A stretch of 64,000 bases of DNA from Candidatus Viadribacter manganicus (lineage in GTDB: Bacteria > Pseudomonadota > Alphaproteobacteria > Caulobacterales > Aquidulcibacteraceae): NCBI RefSeq assembly GCF_001679665.1, contig NZ_CP013244.1:3108980-3172979 (forward strand), read 5' to 3'. Both the position numbers and the translations under genes were made by a program. Shown here one piece after another: positions 19,911-31,300 of this stretch (its first letter is position 1; every line of letters starts with the position of its first letter). The notes beneath the pieces were generated by a model that made no database searches, was not told the origin of the DNA, and saw only the letters and a list, made by a program, of their open reading frames with translations.

Positions 19911-22900
19911 ATGCGCATCAGACGTAACATTCAACTCGCTGGCCTTGCGGTGGCTATGGTCGGCGGTGTCTCCGGCACGGCTGAGGCGGGTGATCGAACG
20001 ATCAGCACCGGCATCGATACGCCGGTTGTCACGTCAAACCCTGACGGCAGTACTGTCGCTGGCGATGTGACGATTGCTTCTGGTGGTGGTTCGATCACCG
20101 TCGATGCTGGCGAAACGGCGGTGACACTAGACTCGAACAACGACGTCACCAACGCGGGCGCGCTCAACTCGAACAACGCCAACAACTCGAACGCCATCGT
20201 GATCCAGGGCGGCTTTGCCGGCACGGTGACGAACTCAGGCTCGATCAGCCTGCTTGAAGATTACACGATCACCGACAGCGACAGCGACGGCAACCTCGAC
20301 GGCAACCTCGCGACCGGCACCAACCGCCACGGCATCTTCCTGCAGGCAGGACCGACGTTCACCGGCGACATCATCAGCTCCGGCTTCATCACGGTTGAAG
20401 GCAACAATTCATCGGGCATCACGCTCAACGGTTTGCTGACCGGTGATCTCACCGTCAGTAGCGCGTTGGCGATCACGGGCGAAAACTCGTTCGGCGTCGC
20501 GATCAATAACGGCGTTACCGGTGACGTTTCGATTACCGGCGGCGCGGCTGTGCGTGGCCAGAACAGCATCGGCGTTCACGTCAACAGCGATATTGGCGGC
20601 GCGCTGAATATCAATGGGTCGTGGGCGACGACGGGTTATCTCTCGACGACCCCGCCGACCGATCAAAGCGGCCTTGATGCCGATGACCTTGAGCAGGGCG
20701 GTTCGGTGCTGCTCGTCAACGGCAACGTCGCCGGCGGCATCACCATCCAAGGCATCGGCGTCGAGAATGATCTCAACGACGATGGCGACGCCGAGGACAA
20801 CGAAACCGACGATAACGTCACTGCGGTGCTTGCATCGTATGGCTCGGCGCCGACGGTTCACGTTCAGGCGGACGGCTCGAACCTTGTTGTTGGAGCCAAC
20901 GCTGACGGCTGGGGCCTGCAGGTGCGCGGCCAGCTTAACGCCACCGGCATCTATAACGGCATTGAAGGTACGGCTCTGCGCATTGAAGGCGATGGCCTTG
21001 GCGCGACGGCGACGATCAATGGCGGCGTCGCGATCGATAATTCGGTTTCGGCCAACTCTGCCGAAGCAGATGCGTTTGGTGTCGTGTTCGGACAAGACTC
21101 GATCACGAACCTGCTCGCTGTACGCGGCTCGGTTACGTCGAACTCGGCGTCGGACGCTGCGTTCACGTCGCATGCTGTGTTGCTGGAAGCCGGCGCGAGC
21201 GTGCCGGCCATCAATAACAGCGGCACGATCCAAGCGAATTATTTCGGCGAAACCGGTGACGCGGTTGCGATCCAGGACCTCTCCGGCACGCTGACGACGA
21301 TCACGAACTCGGGCGGCATCGCAGCGTTGCTGATCCCGACTGACTCTGATCCGACCGATGATATCTTGCCGCCGACCCCAGCGGGCGATGCGATCGCAAT
21401 CGACGTTTCGACTTCGAGCGCAAACGTCACGCTGAACCAAGTCGCGCCGTCGGTGTTCACCGACGATGATGCGGTCGACGATGTTGTCGTTGATGATGAC
21501 CCAGCGATCCTCGGCGAAATTCGCTTCGGCTCGGGCAACGACACGATCAACCTGCTGGCGGGCTCGATTGCGGGCGATGTGTCGTTCGGCGCGGGCGCTG
21601 ACCAACTCACGATCGATAACGGCGCTTCGTACGTCGGTTCGATCACCGACACCGATAGCGCGCTGACGATCAATGTGATCGACGGCACGTTGGCCTATTC
21701 GGGCGGCACGCTCGGCATCACCAGCGCGAGCTTCGGCGCTGACAGTATCTTCGGCGTGTTCCTCTCGGCCGTGCCGTTGGAAACCACGAACATCACGGCC
21801 TCCGGCACGGTGACGTTTGCGGCGGGCGCGCAGATCGTCCCGGTCATTCCGGCAGGCCTGCCGACGTTCGGCTCGTACACCTTCTTGACCGCCAACGGCG
21901 GCATGTTCGGTGCGGCGAATGTCGTCGGCGCCGTGGGGGGCGCGAACGCTCCTTATCTCTACAATGTCTTCATCGACACTACGAACCCGATCGTCGAAGG
22001 CTCGCCGAACTCACTGGAAGCGACCTTCCAGTTGCGTACGCCGGCGCAGTTGGGCCTTTCGGCCAACCAAGCGATCGCGCTCGATCCGATCCTCGAAGCG
22101 CTGCGTTTGGATACTGCGGCTTCAACGGCGATGGCGGCGATCACCTCGCAGTATGAGTTCTTCGATGCGTACGAAGACCTGATGCCGAACTATGCCGACG
22201 GCGCGACTGAAGTTGCGACCACGGCGATCCAGCAAATGCAGAGCGCCACCTCGAACCGTATGTCGGCAACGCGCCTGCAGGGCTTGGATGAAGTCTCGGT
22301 TTGGGGCCAGGAAATCGCTTACGGTGTAACGCGTGAAGCGCCGAACCCGAACGCGCAGGAATTCCGCGGCTCAGGCTTTGGCTTCGCGGCTGGTATCGAT
22401 GGCCCGACCAATAACGGCGCCATGTTCGGCCTCTCGGCTGCGTTCATCGCATCGGAAGTGGAAGAGCCTGGCCGTCCGGACGGCGAGATTTCGACTTGGT
22501 TCGGCCAACTCAACGCGTACTATGCGACGGCTGTCGGCCCGATCGATCTCGACTTCATCGGCGGCGCAGGCGCCGGCAAGATGCAGTCACGCCGCTTTGT
22601 CGAAATCGGCAATCCGGTCGCGTTCCGTGCGCTCTCAGAAGCAGATTGGATGGCGTACGAAGGCCACGGCGCGATCCGCGCTTCCGTGCCGCTCGCGATC
22701 TCGGAAACGTTCACCGTGACGCCGCAGGCAGCATTGACCTACGTCGCGATGAACGAAGACAGCTACGAAGAAGAGGGTGGCGGTGCAGCAATCGATTACG
22801 CCGTCGACAGCGTCTTCTCGCAGCGTCTCTGGGCTGACGTGGGCGTTGAGTTCGCGGCCAACCTGCGCTTCGGCCAACAATCGGTTGTCTCGCCGCGGAT

Positions 22901-23138
22901 CTATGCCGGCTATCGCGCCAATGCGTTGGACGCCGAGTCAGAGCGTACGGTGCGCTTCGTTTCCGGCACGACGCCATTCACGCTGACGGACGAAGGCGTG
23001 GGCGATGGCGGCCCGCTGATCGGCATCGGCTTTGACGCCACCAATGGCTACTCGACGTTCTCGCTCGGCTACGAAGGCGAGTTCAGCGACCAGATCGAGC
23101 GTCACAGCATCAACGCGGCGATCCGCTTCCGCTTCTAA
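19911..23138 (+). CDS. Autotransporter with outer-membrane beta-barrel
   Basis: 1,075 residues from ATG 19911 (GGGGACGGAG upstream). A Sec signal peptide (MRIRRNIQLAGLAVAMVGGV...AEA) leads a long passenger (about 27-760) of Gly/Asn/Thr/Ser-rich beta-helix-type repeats (SGSITVDAGE-like, NNGVTGDVSITGG, NSDIGGALNINGS). An acidic stretch DLNDDGDAEDNETDDN may bind calcium. The last about 280 residues form the autotransporter barrel, ending in the usual aromatic residue (RFRF). The product is expected at the cell surface as an adhesin or surface layer component. Its stop overlaps the end of the convergent glycosyltransferase gene. Confidence 0.9.
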   Translation: MRIRRNIQLAGLAVAMVGGVSGTAEAGDRTISTGIDTPVVTSNPDGSTVAGDVTIASGGGSITVDAGETAVTLDSNNDVTNAGALNSNNANNSNAIVIQGGFAGTVTNSGSISLLEDYTITDSDSDGNLDGNLATGTNRHGIFLQAGPTFTGDIISSGFITVEGNNSSGITLNGLLTGDLTVSSALAITGENSFGVAINNGVTGDVSITGGAAVRGQNSIGVHVNSDIGGALNINGSWATTGYLSTTPPTDQSGLDADDLEQGGSVLLVNGNVAGGITIQGIGVENDLNDDGDAEDNETDDNVTAVLASYGSAPTVHVQADGSNLVVGANADGWGLQVRGQLNATGIYNGIEGTALRIEGDGLGATATINGGVAIDNSVSANSAEADAFGVVFGQDSITNLLAVRGSVTSNSASDAAFTSHAVLLEAGASVPAINNSGTIQANYFGETGDAVAIQDLSGTLTTITNSGGIAALLIPTDSDPTDDILPPTPAGDAIAIDVSTSSANVTLNQVAPSVFTDDDAVDDVVVDDDPAILGEIRFGSGNDTINLLAGSIAGDVSFGAGADQLTIDNGASYVGSITDTDSALTINVIDGTLAYSGGTLGITSASFGADSIFGVFLSAVPLETTNITASGTVTFAAGAQIVPVIPAGLPTFGSYTFLTANGGMFGAANVVGAVGGANAPYLYNVFIDTTNPIVEGSPNSLEATFQLRTPAQLGLSANQAIALDPILEALRLDTAASTAMAAITSQYEFFDAYEDLMPNYADGATEVATTAIQQMQSATSNRMSATRLQGLDEVSVWGQEIAYGVTREAPNPNAQEFRGSGFGFAAGIDGPTNNGAMFGLSAAFIASEVEEPGRPDGEISTWFGQLNAYYATAVGPIDLDFIGGAGAGKMQSRRFVEIGNPVAFRALSEADWMAYEGHGAIRASVPLAISETFTVTPQAALTYVAMNEDSYEEEGGGAAIDYAVDSVFSQRLWADVGVEFAANLRFGQQSVVSPRIYAGYRANALDAESERTVRFVSGTTPFTLTDEGVGDGGPLIGIGFDATNGYSTFSLGYEGEFSDQIERHSINAAIRFRF

Positions 23139-25195
23139 GCGGCGCGTGACGCTGAGCAGTTGATCGGCGCGGCTTCGGCCGCGCCGATGTCGTTTTCGGT
23201 CCACAGACGCCCGTCGGCTTGCATTGGCGTGTTGTAGTGCCGGACGGCGAGCGCGGCGCGGTAGACGCCGTGATAGTCGCTGGCCGCGCCGATCTCGATG
23301 CTGTCGTGATCGATGTTCACGCCGATATCGAGATAGGCGTCGAGATTGGCGGTGTTGGGTTTGGGCAAGTGGCCTGCGCGATAGTCGCCGGCCATCTGCG
23401 CGTAGAGGCCCTCCAGATTGCGCGCCAGACCGTCGATATCGAACAATGTGCAGGTGTCGCGGTTGGCGGTGAGCCGCTGGCGCAGCGCCTTGAGGCCGAG
23501 CTGATCGGTCGTTGCCAACGCAATGGCGCGCTTGATGAAGGCGTCGGGCGAAGTTGTGATGAGTTCCGGTGCGCCCGCTGCGCGGACGAGGCTCGCGCAG
23601 ACGCGCGAAGCGAAGCTGCGGCCAGCGTAGGTGAGCACCGGAACGCCCATCCAAAGCGCATCTGATGCGGTGGTGTGCGCGCCATAGGGGGCGGTGTCGA
23701 GAAAGAGATCGGCGAGCGGATATCGCGCAAGGTGGCGCGGGTTCGGGACCTTCTTGGCGAAGATCAAGCGATCACCGGAAACGCCGTAACGTTCAGCCGC
23801 GGCGCGCAGACGCGTGTTGGTTTCGGTGTTGTAGTCCAAGAGCCAAATGACGCTGTTCGGCACTTGGTTGAGGATCGCCATCCAGCGCTCGAATGAATAG
23901 CGCGTGACCTTGTGCGCGGCGTTGAAGCAGCAAAACACGAACGCATCTTCGGGAAGGCCGTGCTCGCTGCGTTGCGGCGGTGCGGTGTCGACGATGCGCT
24001 TGCGGTCGTTCGGCTGATAGCAAGGCAGGCGCAGCACGCGCTCGGAATAGTAGACCTCGTGGTCCTGCGGGATCACCCATTCGTCGCCGATGATGTAGTG
24101 GTGATAGGGGCTGCCCATCGACCCCGGGTAGCCAAGCCAGTTGACTTGGATCGGCGCGGGACGGCGCGCGAAAATGCCGAGGCGGGCATCGCGCGTGTGG
24201 CCGTTGACGTCGATGAGGATGTCGATTTCGTCGGCGGCGATAAGAGCGGCGGCTTCATCATCGCCGATGTTGCGGATGTCGGCCCAATGCTCGGCGGCGG
24301 CTTTGATGCGTTGGTTGATGCCGTCATCGGCCGGGATGCCGCAATAATAGATGAAGACCTCGACGTTCGAGGTGTCGTGCGCTTCGAAGAGATTGGCCAT
24401 CAGATAGCCGACGGCATGCGCGCGGAGATCCGATGAGACGTAACCGATGCGCGGGCGGCGGCCTTGCGGGATCGGCGCGTGGCGACGATCGCTGGCGCTG
24501 GTGATGGCGGGCGCGACAGCCTCTGCGTAGCGATGCGCGAGGCCGAGGTGCTGTAGCGGATCGTCGGAATAGGCGCACGAGGAGAGCGGGTGAAAGCGTG
24601 AGACGAACGAGCCGCGCGTGAGCTTTGTGGGCGTCGTTGCGATCGGCCATTTGCATTGCGCGAGACGGACGGCGGCGTATTGCTCAACGACGTCGCGCTG
24701 ATGAAGGCCAAGGTCGAGGCATTGCTGAAGCGCGACTTCGGCGGCTTCGTGCTGCTGGTTGTCGCTGAGCACGCGGCTGAGCTGCTTTAGAAGCGTGATC
24801 TTGTATTCGATCGTATCGCCGGTGACCGTGGCCATGCGCTCAAGGCCGGCCTTCCATTGTTCGACAGCGGCGGCGGCGTCGCCGGCGCGCTCAAGCGCGC
24901 TGCCGAGATTGATGTGCGCTGGTGCGAAATCCGGATTGATGGTGAGGGCTGCGCGCAGCGAGGCGAGCGCGCCGGCATTGTCGCCGCCTTGTGCGAGCAG
25001 GGTGGAGCAATTGAAGTGGGCGATGAAGAGCAAGGGATGCTCGCCATTCATCGCGATCCAGATCTGATAGAGTTGGCGGGCGAGGTCAGGCTGGCCAGAA
25101 GCGCCGAGCTGCTGGGCTGCCACGATGAGTTCGTTGAGCGGCAACGATCCGCTCGTGACCTTCTGCAAAGCCGTCACGAACGCTGGTTCTGACAT
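23135..25195 (-). CDS. TPR-containing GT41 (O-GlcNAc transferase-like) glycosyltransferase
   Basis: 686 residues. TPR repeats occupy about 15-160 (PDFAPAHINLGSALERAGDA is a clear unit). The GT41 catalytic region shows GYVSSDLRAHAVGYL (the His corresponds to the conserved His of OGT), LIDVNGHTRDARLGIFARR, CCFNAAHKVTRYSFERW (Lys contacts the diphosphate in OGT) and DTAPYGAHTTASDALWMG, the UDP-sugar binding loop. A C-terminal extension of about 80 residues is not part of the OGT core. Such enzymes attach a sugar to Ser/Thr of cytoplasmic proteins. Its nearest upstream gene on the same strand encodes the Thr/Ser-rich octapeptide giant, the natural candidate substrate; the autotransporter is another. 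Confidence 0.92.
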   Translation of the reverse strand: MSEPAFVTALQKVTSGSLPLNELIVAAQQLGASGQPDLARQLYQIWIAMNGEHPLLFIAHFNCSTLLAQGGDNAGALASLRAALTINPDFAPAHINLGSALERAGDAAAAVEQWKAGLERMATVTGDTIEYKITLLKQLSRVLSDNQQHEAAEVALQQCLDLGLHQRDVVEQYAAVRLAQCKWPIATTPTKLTRGSFVSRFHPLSSCAYSDDPLQHLGLAHRYAEAVAPAITSASDRRHAPIPQGRRPRIGYVSSDLRAHAVGYLMANLFEAHDTSNVEVFIYYCGIPADDGINQRIKAAAEHWADIRNIGDDEAAALIAADEIDILIDVNGHTRDARLGIFARRPAPIQVNWLGYPGSMGSPYHHYIIGDEWVIPQDHEVYYSERVLRLPCYQPNDRKRIVDTAPPQRSEHGLPEDAFVFCCFNAAHKVTRYSFERWMAILNQVPNSVIWLLDYNTETNTRLRAAAERYGVSGDRLIFAKKVPNPRHLARYPLADLFLDTAPYGAHTTASDALWMGVPVLTYAGRSFASRVCASLVRAAGAPELITTSPDAFIKRAIALATTDQLGLKALRQRLTANRDTCTLFDIDGLARNLEGLYAQMAGDYRAGHLPKPNTANLDAYLDIGVNIDHDSIEIGAASDYHGVYRAALAVRHYNTPMQADGRLWTENDIGAAEAAPINCSASRAA
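23163..23188 (+). terminator. 11-bp hairpin with UUCG loop after the autotransporter gene
   Basis: ATCGGCGCGGC-TTCG-GCCGCGCCGAT is a perfect 11-bp inverted repeat whose plus-strand transcript closes with the very stable C(UUCG)G tetraloop. It begins 25 nt after the autotransporter stop and is embedded in the final codons of the opposing glycosyltransferase gene. There is no U tract, so it may act as a transcript-end stabiliser or weak terminator. Confidence 0.55.
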
Positions 25196-25271
25196 GGATA
25201 CGCCGCCCGCTTACGCGGGCACACGCGCCCGCGCGCGAAGCTCTAGTGATTTGCGTTGCCGAAACATTAAT

Positions 25272-25303
25272 GCGACCCCGGCGCTTGTGGCGCCGAGGGT
25301 CGC
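25272..25303 (-). terminator. Hairpin between the octapeptide-repeat gene and the glycosyltransferase gene
   Basis: GCGACCC-CGGCGC ... GCGCCG-A-GGGTCGC pairs 13 bp with one bulged base around a short TTGTG loop. It lies 20-50 nt after the stop of the repeat gene on its strand and before the glycosyltransferase start at 25195. The T tract after it is poor (ATTAATGTTT), so partial termination giving more repeat protein than enzyme is plausible. Confidence 0.6.
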
Positions 25304-25323
25304 AGAGGCCCCAGTTGCCCCGA

Positions 25324-28300
25324 TTAGATGGCCGCGAGGTAGGCTTCGATCTGATCGCCGTCTAGGCTCGCCACCTGCGTTGAGGTGAAGGCGTAGAGCT
25401 GCGTCGAATTGAAGTTCGCGATGTTCGTGGTCGAGAGGTAATCCAGCTGCGTCGCCGTGAAGGACGGGATCTGGGTCACCGCCAGTGCGCCGATGGTGGC
25501 GGCGCCGAGGTCGGTGATGACATCGGTCGACCAGGCGGCGATCTGCGTTGCGGTGAGAGCGCCGACCTGGGCGTCGCTGAACTCGGTCATGTCCGTTGCG
25601 CTGAGCGCCGCGATCTGCGTCGAGTCGAGGGCGCGGAGCTGCGTGGCGTTCAGCGCCGCGAGCTGCGTGGCTTCCAAGGCCGCGAAGGCGCTGGCGTCGA
25701 GCTTGGCAATCTGCGTTGCCGTCAGCGCCGCGACTTGCGTGTCGGCGAGGGCGGCGACGTTGGTTGCGGTGAAGGCTGCGACCTGGTTGGTCGACATCGC
25801 TGCAAGTTGCGTGGTGGTGAATTCGGCCACGTCGTTGGCGGCGAGGGCGGCAAGTTGTGTCGCCGTGATCGCCTTGGCTTGGGTGGTCGAGAGCGCCGCC
25901 ATTTGCGTGTCGGCGAGCGCCGCTAGGTTCGCATCCGAGAAGGCTGCGATCTGCTGCGCCGTGAAGGCGCCGATCTGCGTGACCGTCAGAGCGCCGACTT
26001 GCGTGGCGCTGAAGGCCGACATGTTCGTCGCCGAGATCGCGGCGAGCTGGGTGTTGGTCAGGGCCGCAATCTGCGATTCGTCGAGCGCACCGAGCTTGGT
26101 GGTGTCGAAGGCGCGGATCTGCGTCGTGGTCATGTGCGCGACTTGATCGGCGCTGAGTTCGCCGATGTCGGCCGCGTCGAGGGCGCCGATCTGCGTGATC
26201 GTGAGCGCCGCGACCTGGGCGTTGGTGAGTGACGCCATCTGGGTCGTGTTGAGCGAGTGGATGTTCGCGGCCAGCATCGATTGCAGCTGTGTTGCCGTCA
26301 GCGAGCCGACTTGCGAGTCGGTGAGGGCGGCGACGCTGGTGGCGTTGAGGCCGGCGATTTGGGTCGTGCTCATGCCGGCGACTTGCGTCGTCGTGAACTC
26401 GGCGATGTCGGCCGCTTGCAGTGCGTTGAGCTGACCTGTCGTCAAAGCGCGCACTTGGGTGGTTGAGAGAGCGCCAATTTGGGTGTCGGCGAAGGCCGAG
26501 ATGTTGGTGGCGTTGAAGGCCGCGAGTTGGCTGGATGACAGCGCCGCCATTTGGCCGGTGGTGAAGGCCGCGACCTGCGTTTCATCGAGGCCGGCGAGCT
26601 TCGTGGCGGTGATGACGCCGAGTTGCGTCGCGGTCAGCGCCGCGACTTGCGTCTCAGCGAAGGCCGCAAGGTTCGTGGCCGAGATGGCGGCGACTTGGCT
26701 GGTCGTCATCGCAGCGATTTGCGTTGCGGCGAACTCGCCCATGTCGGTCTCGTCGAGGCCGGCGATTTGCGTCGTCGTCATGGCCGCGACCTGGGTCGTG
26801 GAGAGGGCGGCGATCTGAGTGTCGGCGAGGGCGTGAACGTTCGCTGCGGTCATTGCCGCAACTTGCGTCGCGGTCATGGCTCCGACCTGGGTCTCGCTGA
26901 GGTCGTTGACGTTGGTTTCGGTGAGGCCGGTGACTTGCGCGGCAGTCAACGCACCGACTTGGCCGGCGGAGAATTCGCCGATATCGCCAGCGTTGAGCGA
27001 GTTGAGCTGCGTCACCGTGAGGGCGGCGACCTGCGTGTTCGTCATTGCGCCGACCTGCGTGGCGTCAAGCGCCGAGAGGTTGGCGTTGGTGAAGGCGCGC
27101 ATCTGCTGGGTCGACATGGCCGCAACTTGCGTCGTGGTCAGGGCGCCGACTTGCGTTTCGGTGAGATGAGAGATGCCGGCCGTCGAGATGGCTTGCATCT
27201 GCGTCGCCGAGAAGGTGGCGATCTGCGTGTCCGCCAGTGCCGCGAGGTTGGTGTAAGAGAGCGCCGAGATTTGTGTCGTCGTCAAAGCGCCGACTTGGGT
27301 CTCGGTGAACTCGGTCATGTCGGTCGCGTCGAGCGCCGAGAGCTGGGTGGCGCTAAAGGCGCGGATTTGACCCGTGCTCATGCCAGCGATCTGGCTAGCC
27401 GAGAGGGCATGCGCGGCAGCTGACGACAGACCGGCGATTTGCGTGGTCGTGAAGGCGCCGGCTTGCGTCTCGGTGAGCGCGCCGATGTTGGTTTCGCTGA
27501 GGCCGTTGACCTGCTGCGTCGACAGAGCCGCGATCTGCGCCGTGGTGAGCGCTGCGATCTGGCTGTCGGCGAAGGCGGCGAGGTTGGTGGCCGAGATCGA
27601 CTTCACTTGAGTGACTGTGAAGGCGGCGACCTGGGTCTCGTTGAGTTCAGTGATGTTGGTGTCGGCCAGCGCCGCAACTTGCGTTGTGCTGAGTGCAGCG
27701 ATCTGGGCGGCGCTGAGTTCAGCGACATCCGTTGCGCTGAAGCTCGTGATTTGCGTGGCGGTGAAGGCTTTTACTTGAGTGGCGTTCAGCGCTGCGACCT
27801 GATCGGCATCGAGCGCGGAAGCTGCGCCGTTGGAGAGGCCGCCAATCTGCGTCGCAGTGAGCGCCGCAACTTGCGTAGCGGAGAGCTCGCCCATGTCGGT
27901 GGCGTCGAGGCCGGCGATCTGGGTGTTGGTCAGCGAGGCGATTTGCGTCGCCTTCAGTGCGCCGGCTTGGGCGGCGTCGAGAGCGGAGAGGGCCGTTGCT
28001 GAGAAGGCTTGGATCTGCGTGGTCGAGAAAGTCTCGACTTGCGTTGCGGTGAGGCCGGCGAGGCTGGTTTCGCTCAGGGCCGCGACTTGCGTCTTGCTCA
28101 GCGCCGCGATCTGCGTGGCGGTGATTTCAGCGACGTCGGTCGATTCCAGAGCGCCGATTTGTGTAGCGGTCAGCGCTTTCACTTGCGTGGCCGTGAGAGC
28201 ACCCATCTGCGTGGCGTCGAGCGCGCTTAATGCTTCGGTGCCGAGGCGTGCGATTTGCGCTGCGCCAAAGGCCGCAACCTGGGCCGCCGAGAGGCTGGCC

Positions 28301-31300
28301 ATGTTGGTGGCGTTGAGAGCGGTCATTTGCGTCGTGCTGAGCGCCTCGAGTTGGGTTGCGGTGAACTCGGCCACATCAGCGGCGCCGAGCGCTTCGATCT
28401 GGGTGTTGGTCAGCGCCTTGACTTGGGTTGCGTTGATCGCGGCCACTTGAGCGGTGCTGAGCGCGGCGAGGTTGGTCTCTGACAGCGCCTTGATTTGGGT
28501 GGTCGTGAGTGCGCCGACTTGCGTCGCGGTCAGCGCCGCAGCCTGCGTTTCAGCGAGGAGGCCGACGTTTGTGGCGCTCAAATTGGCGATTTGCGTTGCA
28601 GTGAAGGCCGCCACTTGGGTGTCGGAGAGATCGCCGAGCGTCGTTTCGGTCAATGCGCGGACTTGCGTCGTCGCCATGGCGGCGATTTGCGTTGTGGTGA
28701 GGTCCGCGACGTCCGTTGCGCTCAGATTGGCGATCTGAGTGTTGGTGAGCGAGGCGATCTGGGCGCCGGTCAGCGCCGCGGATTGTGCGGCGTCGAGGGC
28801 CGAGAGATTGGCGTCGGAGAAGGCGCGAACTTGCGTCGTGCTGAGCGAAGCAATCTGGGTCGTGGTCAGCGCGGCGGTTTGGGTTTCGGTCATCGCCGTG
28901 ACCTTCGCGGCCGAGACAGCCGTGAGTTGCGTCGTCGTCAGCGCTTCGACCTGGGTGTCGGCGAGAGCGGCGAAATTGGTGTTCGAGAGGGCGCCGACTT
29001 GTGTGGTCGTCATCGCCGCGATCTGAGTGGCGGCGAATTCGGCCATGTCGGTGGCGTTCAATGACGCCAGCTGGGTGGTCGTGAAAGCCTTGATCTGCGT
29101 GGCGTCCATCGCCGCAATCTGGGTATCAGAGAAGGCGTGAACGTTCGTGCCGGTCAGCAGTGAGAGCTGCGTGGCGGTGAGGGCGGCGGCCTGGTTGGTC
29201 GTGAAGGCGGCGACATTGGTGGCCGTCAGCGACGCAACCTGGGTCGCGGAAATGTTGGCGACTTGGGTGTCCGTCAGCGCCGCGATTTGAGTATCGGCGA
29301 AGGCGCGCAAGTTGTTGGTGGTCAGCGCTTGCAGCTGAGCTGTCGAGAAGGTCGCGATCTGGGTTTCGCTGAGGTCGCCCACATTGGTCGAGGTGAGGGC
29401 CGTAACTTGCGTTGTCGTCAGCGCGCCGATTTGGGTGGTGGTGATATCGCCAATGTCCGTCGCGGTGAAGGCGGCGACTTGGGTGGCGGTGAGCGCTTTC
29501 ACTTGCGTGGCGTTCAGTTGCGCAAACTGGCCTGAATCGAAGGCCGAAATCGCTGCGGTCGAGAGCGACGCGATTTGCGTGGCGTTCATCGCGCCGATTT
29601 GGGCATTGGTGAGCGCGCCGACATTGGTGGCGTTGAGGCCGCCGACTTGAGCGGTGCTGAGCGCGCTGATTTGAGTGGTCGTCAGCGCAGCAATCTGCGT
29701 ATCGGCCAGCGAGCGCAGGTTCGTCGCGGTGATCGAGGCGATCTGTGTGGTCGCCATCGCGGCGATCTGGGTTTCGGTCAGGCTCGCCATGTTGGTGGCG
29801 GTGAAGGCCGCGACCTGGCTGGTGGCCATCGCCTGCAATTGGGCGGTCGTGAATTCTGCGATGTCGGTGGCGTCGAGGGCGCCCAGCTGCGTCGCGGTAA
29901 GCGCGCGGACTTGCGTTGAGTTGAGGGCCGCGACCTGGGCGCTATCGAGAGCCGACAGCGTGGTGTTGGTCATGACCGAGATCTGCGCGCGGCTGAGTGC
30001 GCCGACTTGCGTCGTGGTGAGCGCGCCGACCTGGGTGGCGTTGAGGTTCGCCAGCGAGGATTGAGAGAGCGAACTCACTTGCGTCGTCGTCAGGGCCGCG
30101 ATTTGCGTGTCGGCGAAGGCTGCGATGCTGGTGTTGGTGAGCGAGCGGATCTGGCTCGCGGTAAGGGCGGCCACTTGCGTTGTCGAGAGCGCGCCGATTT
30201 GGCCGGCGTCGAGCGTGGCGACTTGCGTGTTGGTTAGCGCTTGCAATTGTGCGGTTGTCAGAGCGCCGACTTGCGCGTCGCTGAGGTCGCCGATGTTTGT
30301 TGCGGTGAAGCCTTTGACCTGGCCGGTCGAGAAGAGGGCGATCTGATCGGTCGAGAATTCACCGATATCGGTGGCCGAGAGCGCCGCGATCTGACTGGTC
30401 TTGAGCGAGGTGAGCTGGGTTGCGTCGAGCGCTGCAACTTGCGTATCCGCGAGCGCCGACAGAGCGGTGGCGGTCAGCGATTGCATTTGCGTGGCGTTGA
30501 GGGCGCCGACTTGCGTTTCGGTCAGCGCGGCCATGTTGCCGGCGGTGAACGCTTTCACTTGGTTTGCCGAGAGCGCGCCGATTTGGCCGGCGGTTAGCGC
30601 ACCCAGTTGATCGTCGGCGAGCGCAGAAATCGTGGTCGCGGTGAAGGCGTTGAGCTGGGTTGCGTCGAACGCGGCGATCTGGGTGGCTTCAAGCGCCGCC
30701 ATGTTGGTGGCGGTGAGCGCCTTGATTTGCGTGGTCGTGAAGGCGGCCAGTTGGGCGGCTGAGAATTCGGCGACGTTGGTTGCGTTCAGCGAGGTGACTT
30801 GTGCGGCGGTGAGCGAAGCCGCTTGCGTCACCGTAAGTGCAGCGACTTGAGTGTCGGCGAGGGCGGCCAGATTGGTGTTGGTCAGCGACTGCAATTGCGT
30901 TGCGGTGAGTGCAGCGACCTGCGTTTCCGTCAGCGCCGTCATGTTGGTGGCGCTGATGGCGCGCACTTGGGTGGTGGCGAGTTGGGCGATCTGCGTTGCT
31001 GTGAATTCGGCGATGTCGGCGGCGTCGAGCGCGGCCATTTGGGTGACCGTGAGCGCCTTGACCTGGGTTGTCGTCAGGGCGCCGAACTGGGTGGCGTCAA
31101 AAGCGGCGACAGCGTCGCTGGTCAGCGCGGCCATTTGCGTGGCAGTGAAGGCGCGGGCTTGGGTGTTGTTAAGTTCGCCGATGTCTGTGGCTGAGAGGCC
31201 GGCGACTTGGGTGTTGGTTAGGCTGGAAACTTGCGTCGCGGTGAGCGCGCCGGCTTGGGTTTCGTCGAGGGCCGAGATGTTCGCGGCGCTGAAGGCCTGA

